Below are positions 22,290 through 32,377 of a stretch of DNA of 52,104 nucleotides, piece by piece. Each line of letters starts with the position of its first letter. Within the stretch, counting starts at the first letter, position 1. The stretch spans positions 64,001 through 116,104 of the forward strand of contig NMRA01000847.1 of the NCBI GenBank assembly GCA_002633005.1, in the 5' to 3' direction. The DNA comes from Phoronis australis. Taxonomy: Eukaryota; Phoronida; Phoronidae. A program made the position numbers and the translations under genes. Under the pieces are notes generated by a model. The model did not search any database. It was given only the letters and a program-made list of their open reading frames with translations, and was not told where the DNA came from.

Positions 22290-22719
22290 GATTGTTACGT
22301 GTTGCAAACATGGAGCAATAGTTCCAAGCACTCTGTGATGTACCAACTCAGACAGGATTCTTAGCATCAGAGTCGAAGAACACTGTAAAGACCCACACAG
22401 TGCTGTTCTCAGTCAGTCATTGACAACTGGTCACACTATAGATTGCTCTAGTGTTCAGGATAACTCCACCCTAAGGCTCCTCATAAAGGAGGCTATGCAT
22501 ATACGGTTGAACCATGCTGAGCGCCATCTCAATAGCAACATTGGCTCCTTTCAGTTTGAGCTTTACATGTAACTGTTTTGATTTCTAGTCTCATCTCACA
22601 ATGCATTTTGACGTAAACCTTCACAGTTCGTTTTCCACTTGTGTCGCCTTGAAAATGGTTTGAGTAATAAACCGAAACGTCGGGTTTAACATGTCTGTAT
22701 TTACTTACGCGCTCTTCTT
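22290..22719 (+). mobile_element. Penelope-like element 3' end, plus-strand copy
   Basis: An open frame at 22357-22572 reads ILSIRVEEHCKDPHSAVLSQ and then TTGHTIDCSSV. Next come LLIKEAMHIRLNHAERHLN and a stop. R-x-EH, S-x(n)-H-x(5)-GH-x-IDW-like, EA-x-HI and LN-x-N-x-G are the C-terminal landmarks of Penelope-like GIY-YIG proteins. The tail GAAACGTCGGGTTTAAC resembles known Penelope-like 3' ends. With the minus-strand copy it forms a large inverted repeat (21799 to 22719) with a short centre. Confidence 0.7.
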
Positions 22720-22944
22720 AAAATTCGTGCAAGAATAGTCTCCGACATATGAATGGAGACGAAATTTTGTTTTCAGTGATATTGCAAGATAAGGGTTGGA
22801 GCTCCTCGACTTTCATACTTAGTGGTAATCGTTATATGTCTGAGGCAATAAAATGTTGTGAATTGTCATCGTTCTCGAACTGTCCTTGCATAAATACTAA
22901 TATGGACTCCATGCCAATTTTTCCCAGATAAAGACAAAACTTAC

Positions 22945-23164
22945 CCAAGGGCAGTCTCTCAAATTTTTGCTGTGATGTCAGAGGGAGATAGTACACTCTC
23001 GAGGACCTGTTGTCTATAATTTTCAACCTTTTCTCGGTAACCGTGTCGTAAACCAACAAGTTTGCATCAGTGGGAACCACGACCATCTTGTTACAAGTGA
23101 GCGGCTGCTTGGTGCTGACGACTAACGGCACTTTGTGCTGTGCAAGGACCTTATTTAACTCCAT
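22945..23164 (-). CDS. CABIT-domain (GAREM-like) protein, exon 1 with start codon
   Basis: This exon encodes residues 1-73, from the ATG at 23164. It ends at a TTGG/GTAAGT donor in phase 1, which matches exon 2. It starts MELNKVLAQHKVPLVVSTKQ. Later come MVVVPTDANLLVYD and SSRVYYLPLTSQQKFERLP. In GAREM1 the corresponding part has a short helix, LPQIARL, an LLIHS strand, then a strand ending in a G-x-F-x-LLE segment; the same sequence of elements is visible here. The spliced product would be 348 residues with no signal peptide or membrane segment, so it is probably cytoplasmic. Intron 1 is 14.5 kb and houses element A and many other repeats. A 5' untranslated exon may lie further upstream; the GC-rich fold-back element begins only 344 bases away. 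Confidence 0.6.
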
Positions 23165-23507
23165 TCCGTTCCAGAGGTGTTTCAGTAGACGAAACAGGTC
23201 AGTTACCAGGACTCAAGTCAGTTTACTTGACTAGGTTATTCCATAAAAGTCAAGGATTGTTTATATTCGACGTCGGTGTATCAAGTCTTGCGATGCCCAG
23301 TCAAGCGCAATGTATTCATTTGTGCCGTATGACGCACGCTCTCTTCACGTCAAAGTTCCCTCGTTGTCTTGTCAGCAATGCAGTTTTGTTGCCCTAAAAA
23401 GCTTCGAGTTACGTATTGGCGAATAGCGTAGTTGTGAACGCCTATTTCGAGTACATGTACGTATCTGTGCAAAATAGGTTGCCGGTAATACGGCGGGGTC
23501 ACAATAC

Positions 23508-24098
23508 CCCAGTAAACATGCAGGTACTGGGCCAATACTGGCCCTGAAATGTCTTCTGTATTGGCCCAATGATGTAGGCCAGTACTGGCCCAATAACATT
23601 CTGCACACCTTCCCCGTATTGGCCCCGATACAAGATTGCGGTATCGAGCCAGTAAAGGACCAGTACCACACCATTGCTGGGCCAGTACACCAATAACCGG
23701 TTTCGGCCCTGTAAAGGGCCAGTATTGACAGATTGTGTTGGCCCAGTACAGGGCCATTGATGGGCTCCTATTAAGCCAGTACACTAGCTGTGACTTACAA
23801 GAAGAAAAGACTCTTGTTCTTTAATACTTTTATTACTATGAAACTGCTCAGGTAAAATACTTACAAAAAATTANAAAGTTTTCGCCTTCCTGTGGGCAAG
23901 TCTCTAACTGCCCTCTTGTGTTCAAGTCTGTGTTTATCGGTGCAGTACCGGCGAGCCGCTAAGGGAAAGTTCACTGGGTTAGTGTCGTGGGAACGGTACT
24001 GGGCCATTCGTGGCCCAGAAACGTAAACCGGTATACGGTACAAGCGTTATCAAGCAACAGAAATCCAGTACTGGGCCAATACTGTCATGTTTACTGGG
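23508..24098. mobile_element. Fold-back element with CCCAGTAAACATG ends and GGCCAGTACTGG arrays
   Basis: The ends are a perfect 13-bp inverted repeat, CCCAGTAAACATG (23508-23520) and CATGTTTACTGGG (24086-24098). Much of the inside is degenerate short palindromes of the type TACTGGGCCAGTA / GGCCAATACTGGCC. The segment 23790-24000 lacks them. The relative at 31745-32316 shares the right end and the same style of interior. One N at 23874. No coding sequence is supported. Confidence 0.65.
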
Positions 24099-24369
24099 AC
24101 ATAACTTCCTTGTCCCAAGGTCAGCTGACTCATTCAGGTTAAACAAACGTCTCGTTACCTGAACATGACCCGCCACAAAAAGAAGCGCACAAAGCATGGC
24201 AAAAACCCAGTCATACGTGTGGCGTGTTTATTTACCGTATCTGCCAGTACTTTGCGCCTTTTGTGAAGCTGGTGACTTCATTAGAGATTTAGGTAACTGA
24301 GTTCCGGTTCGACTAGCCAATGGCATTCAGTCAATGGCAAGTTCAACACAGCTTCTTATTGTTAAAAAA

Positions 24370-24790
24370 CGGACGATCGCCGCACAAATGAAGAAGTTCA
24401 TGTTAAATCAACGTTTCGTCTATTCGTTAAACATCATCAGGATATAAATTTAGGACAACAAGTGCCAACATACAGCTCAGATGACATCCATGAAGTGAAG
24501 TGAGAGATACAGTGTAGTCAGTAGCTGGTCATCCCTCATTACCATAGCTGCAGGGTCACTGAGCTCTGCATGTTGTTCAGAGAATCAGTAGCATACTGGT
24601 TCGGAAGGGCCAATGACTCTTTAATGTACAGTAATTCCTTATTAATTTCTCTGCAGATAACACTAGTTGAATTGTCTTGGTAATTGTTGCTAACACAATG
24701 CCTATGTATGTTGCTTTTCTCTGAGGTGTCATGTTCTTTCAGCCTGTCACAGAACTGATTTAATTAGCTTCTCATTGGCTCATAGACACG
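24370..24790 (-). mobile_element. Penelope-like element 3' fragment, third copy
   Basis: The minus-strand frame reads RLKEHDTSEKSNIHRHC, then YQDNSTSVICREINKELLYI, and ends SSVTLQLW stop. R-x-KEH, S-x-IH-x-H and the ICREINKELLYI helix fit the C-terminal part of Penelope-like GIY-YIG proteins. The tail at 24405-24430 reads, on the minus strand, GAATAGACGAAACGTTG, again Penelope-like. It is a different subfamily from the pair at 21.8-22.7 kb. Confidence 0.55.
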
Positions 24791-26113
24791 TAGGCTAACC
24801 TGTTTGCAAATTAGTATTTTCAGGAACGCCCGTACAAGTTCTTGGAGCACAATCCGGTCCAAGCTTTTGCAATTCAAAACCTTTACTTTTGCTAATTTTT
24901 CTAGGCCCAAGATGATGCAACCGATAGTACATGAGCTTTTTACTGAGAATGGTGAAATGGACCGATTTACGTAGTCCGACAGAACCTTTTGAGTGCAGCC
25001 TTTCTGGCTTGCGATTGCTGCAACCGAAGAAAAAACTATGCATTACACATTGATTTAAGTTCACCTTTTTACTCATAAGATTAAACGCCATCTAACAAAC
25101 CGATTCACTATCCGTTTATGTTTCTAGCTCATGCTCGTACCATATGTATACGACCTTAGCAAACGTCCAAACCATGACATATGACTGAACTGATGCCTTT
25201 TTACACGGAATTCGGTGTGTGGTTTATCATCTCGAGGAGCCACAGCGATGATTCCATGTACATGTACTGTAAGTCGTGTTGTAACGTGGGGTACAATATA
25301 TGAGCAGGTCATGCGGACGAAGTAATAACTTTCGCTAACCGCAAGTGCAAATTAATGACAGTATTGGCATTCAAGGTTGTGGTCGCGTACGTTTGATAGG
25401 AGTAATGATTGTACAAGTTGACTGCAGAGTCGAATTTTCCACTTGCCGCGAAGGTTAAAAAGCAACAGTTTAGGTCCTTTATTGTATACGAAGTGATCCA
25501 TCGCACGTTGTGTTGATGGAGGCATATCGTGGACCGTTTGGCTAAAAGTACATGTATCTCCCGTAACTGCTCGAACTACGATCGACCGCATCAGACGAGT
25601 GCTCTTGTGCTTTACGATCGTAATGGTTCGTGAATTGCGATTTATTACATTCATGATTATGACCTGGCAAATTCTGTTCGTGTTTTTTACCGTAGTCGTC
25701 ATATTTGTTGATAGCAGTTCATAAATCATTCGCTACGCTGGCGCCACCGATCCCGCAAAGCACTATGGGTAGTATTTTGGAGTTCACTGTGTGACTACGG
25801 CGTACTGGCAGACGACGGGTTATTGAACAAGCTAAATTTATTCGATGTTCTCGGGTTTCAAACATTTTTTCGAGATCGAGACGTACCATTTAGCGCACAC
25901 AAAAAGCAAAAATTGGAGGTTGGTTCGACAGTCCAAAGGGCCATTATTCCGGAAAGTCGACTCATTGGCTCACAGTATTTACCGGTACCTTTTTCCCAAC
26001 TTCGCGAGTTTATTGATTGGCAAGGAATAGAAGATTGCGATATCTAATATCTGAATGCCAGTTTGCTAACTAATTGAAAACTGTAGAAATCTTCACCTGA
26101 CACTGCATTACAG
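24791..26113. other. Region with open frames but no recognised gene
   Basis: Two open frames diverge from about 25.75 kb (25352-25729 minus, 125 residues; 25823-26047 plus, 74 residues). Neither has a motif I recognise. Between them, on the minus strand, ACTACCCATAGTGC resembles the ZNF143/THAP11-type element of housekeeping promoters. A divergent promoter is possible but not shown. Confidence 0.3.
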
Positions 26114-27985
26114 CACCCCGGCCAACCCGCGAACAAGAACGCCCGGAAGGCGATCGAGTACGAAATTTGGAACCAGAAGCGACTGAGCCAGACAAGAGGA
26201 GTAAATTTGATGAATTTTCGACACGAGTTCAAGGCTTAACATATTGAGGAAGGACAGGTAGAGGAGAAAATTTGGAGAAAAGTTACGTTAACCGCGGCAT
26301 CGCATGAGCCGAAGGTGATTTGTAGGTCATTTTGGCAAATTGAGGTTACTTTTGGCACTATATCACTAAACTGACCATGAAGTTATGAAGAAATGACGTG
26401 TGAAAATGTAACACAATGCTTGTTTTTCGTAGTTTTGTCAGTATCTCTGAATTATCGACACTTTTTCGTTGAAAGAAGCGATCGAAAACGCAATGATAAG
26501 CTATCTGGAACGCAGTTTTGTGATTTGTTTATGCGATTGGGAACGCATCGTGGTGTGTCGAACAATAATGAAGTTTTACTTATAAAACGTGAAAAAGGTT
26601 TTAAAATAAGTGTGGTGCAATGAATTAATCACATTTTGCGTCATCACTGTGCTACTTCCGTATCCAAACTAAACAACAGCACAGCATATTACCATTAAAT
26701 CGCCAAGAGCACTACATGTACATCAAGCATACTATTATATTTATACATGTAGATATTTTCACAAATTTTATTTTCATTTCAGGAAACAAGTTCACTGTTA
26801 TTATTCTGAGGCGAGATTCAGCGAACATGTTACCCACGACCCTACCAGGATTTTGAAATACAGACGTCTACTTTTAGACGAAACCACTGAGAACAAGGGG
26901 CTCTAAACTGAAGACTCGCCCAGCAGTTGTTTCATGTGGCGTGTCAGCCAGGGGTAGGCAAAACGTTGCTGCAGATGAAAGTGAGTGTCGAATCTTCTTG
27001 CAAAATTGTGACAGCAAAAGGGAAAAATCAAATAGCCAGTGAAGTCACAGAATGATGATGAGCTTGCTCAAGAGGAGAGTGAGGAGTGCGGCAACACTAT
27101 TCGCGAGATGATTCAAAGATTCCTGTTCGTGAACTTTTGGAATTTAAAAAAAAGCCTGAAATTGTGGAAACTGTTGTGCTGATAAAACGGCTGGGATTTT
27201 GTTTGATGCTTCACTGATAACATCGATACAGAGATTAATAGATTGACTTTTGGCACCCGTGTGGCTTGGATGTACGTTTTGTTTGACTCTTCGGTTTTGT
27301 AGTATTGGTCCTAAGTTCACCGTGCACCTTCAGTTCATGATTTCCACTTTAATGTGACATCGAAAAAGAGTGAGGCAGTTATAATACACGTACTATATTG
27401 TGATTTTCTCAAAACGTAGTCTACATATTTTTAACGTCACTTCAAGACACACCTATAGTGATTACACAGGGAATCAACAACAATATTATATCAATTCTAT
27501 AATAATATCAATCGTTTATCACACATACCTGGAAACTGGTCATACAAAAAGATATACAATATTGCTTTAAGGGAATCAACATTATAAACCCATTAAACAT
27601 TTACTACGAATTACTTTTGGAATGTATCAGACTAAATAATCGCTGAAGCATACACTGCATACAAAGTATTTTCGGACTGGTTGATATTATAAACGTCTTT
27701 CACAGGAAATCAACAACAATATAAAAAAATAATTTCTGCAATAATGATAGACATGTATTTCCTTTTAAATTATTAATTGGACAAAACAACTGTATTGCCC
27801 AATGACACGTAGAATGATCATTTAAATCTATCTAAACACTCCAATAACGCACTGGTTCTGTTAAAGACCCTGTTGAAATAACACAAATATAGAAAGAAAC
27901 TTGAGGGAAAAAGGTTCAAAACAAAAAGTCAAACTACTGATCACATCACAAAACTACCAACCCGCCGTGTAAATCTGAATTAGCT
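26114..27985 (+). repeat. Dispersed repeat family R-a, copy 1
   Basis: Aligns by eye along its whole length with the reverse complement of 34871-37105. It begins with an exon-like piece (RPTREQERPEGDRVRNLEPE, then ATEPDKR). The matching donor in the other copy is AGGCAAG/GTGAGT; here it has mutated to AAGAG/GAGTAA. GCGATCG(A)AAACGC-type motifs occur at 26135, 26477 and 26535. The 3' part carries two ATCAACAACAATAT phrases. It may be a transposon or a decayed duplicated gene. Confidence 0.75.
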
Positions 27986-28439
27986 CTAGTGACTAAACAA
28001 CCTTCACTACTGTACTTGCGGCTGGTGGATGCACAAAAAAAAATAATTTTGACCGTTTTTTACATTTTTATGTCCTCCTAATCTTTAAATCTTGATGCAC
28101 AGTATAGTGAAGAAAAAAAATCATTTTGAAAATCCAAAGTTTTTTTAAAATTATATTTGACCAAACTTCAGTAAGTCATATGGCTTGACGGCTCACCAGC
28201 TCAGTGACTGACAAGTGGGGCGGAGCTAATGCAAGGACACTACATGTAGCTCTAATCTAATCCTGTCAACAAACATTGCGTAACCAGGTAATCGAGAGTA
28301 CCAGCTGAAATAGATATTGTAGCGAGACCAAGAATAAAATAATTCTATTTTGACCATGTGAACATTGGTGGTGAAATGGTGAACTCCTGTTCCGAGACTG
28401 AGCCAGTTTGTCCATCTGCAAAAAATTAAGTTGAGCACG

Positions 28440-28745
28440 CCAAGTCCTACCGCCATCGCTGCACTCGGCTTGACTCAGGAGTCAGTGCAAAAATTGTGCG
28501 TGTGCAAGTGAAGTCGGAAAGGTGAGGTGTCTTGCGAGAGGACGCTGAGCGTCGACATGGGAGGTGTTGCACGATTCGAAGAGAGTGCACGCACGCGCTG
28601 CTGTGAAGACACGCCGCGTGCGAGAGACATGGACAACTACATGCCGTCAGAGTAGAGTTTTTGGAGATAAACCGTGCTTCCGTGCTAGGAACGCACCGTG
28701 GAGAAAGTAGGTTGCCAAACTCAATGGATTTTTGAACTTGCCGCC
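28440..28745. other. GC-rich island, function unknown
   Basis: This 300-base block is clearly richer in G and C than its surroundings and is open on the minus strand for 110 codons (28447-28779). The predicted protein is Cys/Ser/Arg-rich with no motif I know, so coding status is uncertain. Confidence 0.25.
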
Positions 28746-28983
28746 GGCTGTAACCTAAAGAATTAGAGAAATGACTCAATGTTCAACATAACAAAATTGT
28801 TCTAGTGCACAGATTCAAATGTATCCCTAAATTAATTAAAAACTCATGGTATTATTATTCAGTTTCAGTGGAAACTTTGGGAACTTGAGCATCTCACCCA
28901 AGCGACGCCATTTGCTCAGAAAGTGCTATTTTCTTATCCCAAAGTCCATTCAGTCAAAATGTTGGCGTTACAGGCACGTGAAT

Positions 28984-29599
28984 ATGGTGGGCCGTTGAGG
29001 GGAAAGTGTCGCCGTAAAATTACGCTCGTAATTACGAGCGTAAATTAAATTGCAGGATTTTCGCCGTACAATTACTCTCGTAAATTAAATGGGGAAAAGT
29101 TTCACCGTAAAATTACGCTCGTAATTACGAGCGTAAAGTAAATTGCAATAGTGCTGCAATAATATTACGCTCGTAAATTAAATGGGGGAATTGTCGCCGT
29201 AAATTACTCTCGTAAAATACCTTAAGAACGTTCCAAATTTAAACCAGTCAGTGTTGACCTAACATACACGACTGTTGCTAGGCAGCTCGTTCTTGTACAA
29301 TCGCTGACATTGCAGCAGCGATTTGATCCGCCATGATTCAGTGCTCGTACCGTAGACATGTAACCCGTCAGTAGATAAGTATTTCCATGAGCACGCGCGA
29401 CCGTGGATTGTAAAACCTAACGTCATTGGCTAAGAGTTTAAACTAAATTACAAGCGTAATTTTACGCCGTAAAGAATTAAATTACGCTCGTAATTTTACG
29501 GCGTAATTAACGGCGTAAATAACGCCGTAAATAACAGCGTAATATACATAATTACGCTCGTATTTTTCCGGCGACACTTTCCCCCCAACGGCCCATCAT
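28984..29599. mobile_element. 616-bp MITE built of TTACGAGCGTAA palindromes
   Basis: The ends are an inverted repeat, ATGRTGGGCCGTTGRGGGGA and on through AAGTGTCGCCG. The 8-bp flanks ACGTGAAT (28976-28983) and ACGTGAAA (29600-29607) look like a target duplication with one difference. Inside, both ends are packed with copies of ATTACGCTCGTAA / TTACGAGCGTAA and CGCCGTAAA. The central 200 bases are plain. No coding sequence. An 8-bp duplication would fit a hAT- or P-type transposase. Confidence 0.8.
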
Positions 29600-29739
29600 A
29601 CGTGAAAATGTTGAACCAATACGATGAAAGTAGTTCTTTATTCTCGTCTTCAATATTGTTATGTAGACAGTGTCGCGGCGAGTTGATATAACACACATAT
29701 TGTTTGAAGAAGAGACGGCAACTACAAAATATTCACCCC

Positions 29740-30360
29740 AGCCAACCAGCGATCGAGAACGAGAGCTTACACCAAAAATGGCAGACGACCCGGTGAGTTT
29801 AAGTGTCATTTTCTTCTTAAATAGAGGCTACTTTGGTACCAATGCGACATACCGAAAAACGTTATAGTTTAGCCTTTGTTGTGGATCTGAAATAATACTT
29901 GGCTTTTTTCTATTTTTTGAAATAGAGACTGCAGAATGCAATGATTTTCGTAAAATGCCTTGCGTCTCGTAAATTCATCAATTTCTACTTGTTATTAGCA
30001 ATTGCCGAGTTTTTTAGTTGACACGGGTGACGTGTGTAGTTAAATCGTCCCTGGTGACACCTTTGTTAGTCATAACTTGTTAAAACATTCGAGATATCTA
30101 CCGATACAAGCAGGTCCTTGTGTGAGATGGCGATCGGGAACGAAGCTGTTAATTCTCCACCGCGATCGTGAACGCACAGTTTTCTGTGCATTTTCCTGAA
30201 TAATTGTTCAAGTTACGGTGTTATATCAATAATTTTAGAATTATACGAGCATGAAATAGTTGACAGGTCGATTGTTTGTTATACTTTCACCGTTTTTCAT
30301 GATTTCTGTGTGAGATTTAGCCTCACAAACATGATTAAATGCGTTTAATTTTTCAGTTGA
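29740..30360 (+). repeat. Dispersed repeat family R-b, copy 1, 5' part
   Basis: From about 29801 it aligns with the reverse complement of the repeat at 39.7-40.25 kb (shared phrases include TTCTTCTTAAATAGAGGCTA, CTGGTGACACCTTTGTTA and TCGAGATATCTACC). An exon-like start (29776, MADDP) ends at a CCCG/GTGAGT donor, and an acceptor TTTTTCAG ends the shared part at 30356. GCGATCG-GAACG motifs sit at 29748, 30130 and 30162. Confidence 0.7.
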
Positions 30361-31259
30361 AGACATCGCAACACACCACCAAGTCATTCGAAGTACAACG
30401 GTGCTGGAAGGAGGAAAGACGGCACTGACAGCACTCTGGTTGAAGCAGAAAAACCGACATTGCTTTAGGGTGAGTTTTAAGATATATTACATTTCAAAAA
30501 GCATAGTTATAATTAGGTGTACCGTTTTTAGAAATTTTGGTGATTTTCGACAAAAATGGTAAATGTTTTGACAACGCAGAGTGACTATTTCTGTTTGACT
30601 CTGAAATTCTTTTAAGGTTGTCTTAACTTAAACACTTTTCTATGTGCTAAGGTGCTTTAAAACATAATAAAAACTGAGCCAATTTCATCCTAAGAAATAG
30701 ACTTGAAATATTTCTCACTATGATAGCGGTTGGTTTCTATGTCACAAGGAACATGCATTGAATATTTATCTCTCAGCTATGTGTTGCAGCAAGTGGTATT
30801 ATTAAAGGCCAAGGATCTTTAATTGAGTGATCAACTAAATGACCACAATAAGAATATTTGACATCGCACTATTGCTTATTAATGTGTTTTTAATGCTCTT
30901 TGGTGTATGTTATCCTAATCCTAAATTGTGTAATCTGCCTAAAAGATAGTTACAAAAAATCCTTTGACGTAATCTCCTGTCCATTGAACACCAAGGGCAT
31001 GGCACTTGACCTACCGTAAAAAAGTCTCCAGTTAAGTACACAAAATGGCAGACAGGTACAATTTAACGTCGGCATTGGCGAAAATAAACTAAATAACTCA
31101 TAAGAACGTTTTACTTAATTGCTGTCAGCAATTGTTTACAGTGTACATGATAAAGATACACCAAAGTATTTTTGACAAAATATCAGCATTTTTAAGCTTT
31201 TGAAAATTTGATTAATGGTAATTTTGACAGTTATCATTTCTTTAAACTTCTGTTTTTAG

Positions 31260-31393
31260 AACTGACTGCTGTGCAAGAAAATGATAACATCAAGCATAGA
31301 AAGAGAAAAAGAATGATTGATAAGAAATACTGTGGACAGGAATGGTGGCAAAAAGACAGCGATTCTGATAAACGTTATATTTGTTTCTGTTGA
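31260..31393 (+). CDS. Candidate terminal exon, unknown basic protein
   Basis: After an acceptor (CTGTTTTTAG) the frame LTAVQENDNIKHRKRKRMID, then KKYCGQEWWQKDSDSDKRY, runs to a TGA at 31391-31393. KHRKRKRMIDKK would serve as a nuclear localisation signal. It lies within the span of R-b copy 1. I could not join it in phase to an upstream exon and do not recognise the protein. Confidence 0.35.
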
Positions 31394-31744
31394 ACTTTGG
31401 AAAGGGACTGTGAGAGAAATTTTATTTCAAACCAATTGCCTTAAAGAAATGACATGACCGTATGAAGTTCATATTAAGTACTTCTCACCAGGGCAATAAA
31501 AGATTGACCATGGATGTTTACTTTTCTTTCACTTTTCAGTTTTGTAAATTATGTTTAACACATTCTAGAGAATTATTTGCTCAATGCATTCATATTTTAA
31601 TCTTGGCTGGTGCTTGTCATGTATATTTCTTTACCCGTCTTTTCTTTAGCATGTGTAAAACATAATAAGAACCCAACATAACATTTTGGCTTTGCCCAGT
31701 GGTAGATCATATTGTATTGACAATTTCCCTAATACTTACCTGGC

Positions 31745-32316
31745 ACATGTCAAATGGTGTTCTGGTACCAGTTTTGTACCCAAAATGTATCTGGACAGCA
31801 CCGTGACATCACAAGCTTAGTACCAACCCAGGACTGACCTGGTACCAGCACAAGGCACCAAACCGGTACTGGCCCCGGCACCGTTTGCACACACTATTTG
31901 CACCGGTCCGGTGCTGGACCGGGCACCAGACCATTACCGCCCCAGCACCAGACCGGTACATGTTAAAGACTACCAGATCAGTGCCTGCTAAACAGTACCG
32001 GCCCCATGGTGGTCTGGTAGCAGCATCGTACTGGTACTGGTTAGCAGGTACTGATCTGGTAGCATTTCATATTTACCGACCCGGTACCGGTCTGGTTCCC
32101 CCCCAGCACCGTACTGGTAATAGTTAGCTGGCACTGAACTGGTAGCATTTCACATGTACCGGCCTGGTGCTGGGCCAGTGCTGGCCTGGTGCCGTCTCAA
32201 CACCTCACCGGTGCAAATAACGTGTGCAAAAGATACCGAGCCCGGTACTTGTTTGGTACCATGTGCCGGTACCGGACTGGGGCTGGCTTGGTACATGTAC
32301 CATGATGTTTACTGGG
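31745..32316. mobile_element. GC-rich fold-back element related to 23508-24098
   Basis: It is composed of degenerate CCGGTACTGG / CCAGTACCGG-like short palindromes and ends on the right with ATGTTTACTGGG (32305-32316), as in the other copy. The left end is not clear (a partial CCCAGT near 31696). The open frames here are products of the repeat. Confidence 0.55.
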
Positions 32317-32324
32317 ACTGTAGC

Positions 32325-32377
32325 CACATCAGGAGTCCTTCAGGGTGTTAACGATCGCCTTCAAAAAAGAGTATCAC
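32325..32377 (+). repeat. R-b copy 1, middle fragment
   Basis: AGTCCTTCAGGGTGTTAACG and CGCCTTCAAAAAAGAG match the reverse complement of 39628-39662. The match is cut by the hAT-like insertion and resumes at 34475, which dates that insertion after the repeat. Confidence 0.65.

Noticed and set aside
28447-28779. 110-residue Cys/Ser/Arg-rich minus-strand frame
   Set aside because: No recognisable domain; high GC alone lengthens open frames. Kept only as a compositional note.
31885-32351. Open frames rich in PGTGL / RPGAG
   Set aside because: They are products of the GC-rich palindromic repeat.
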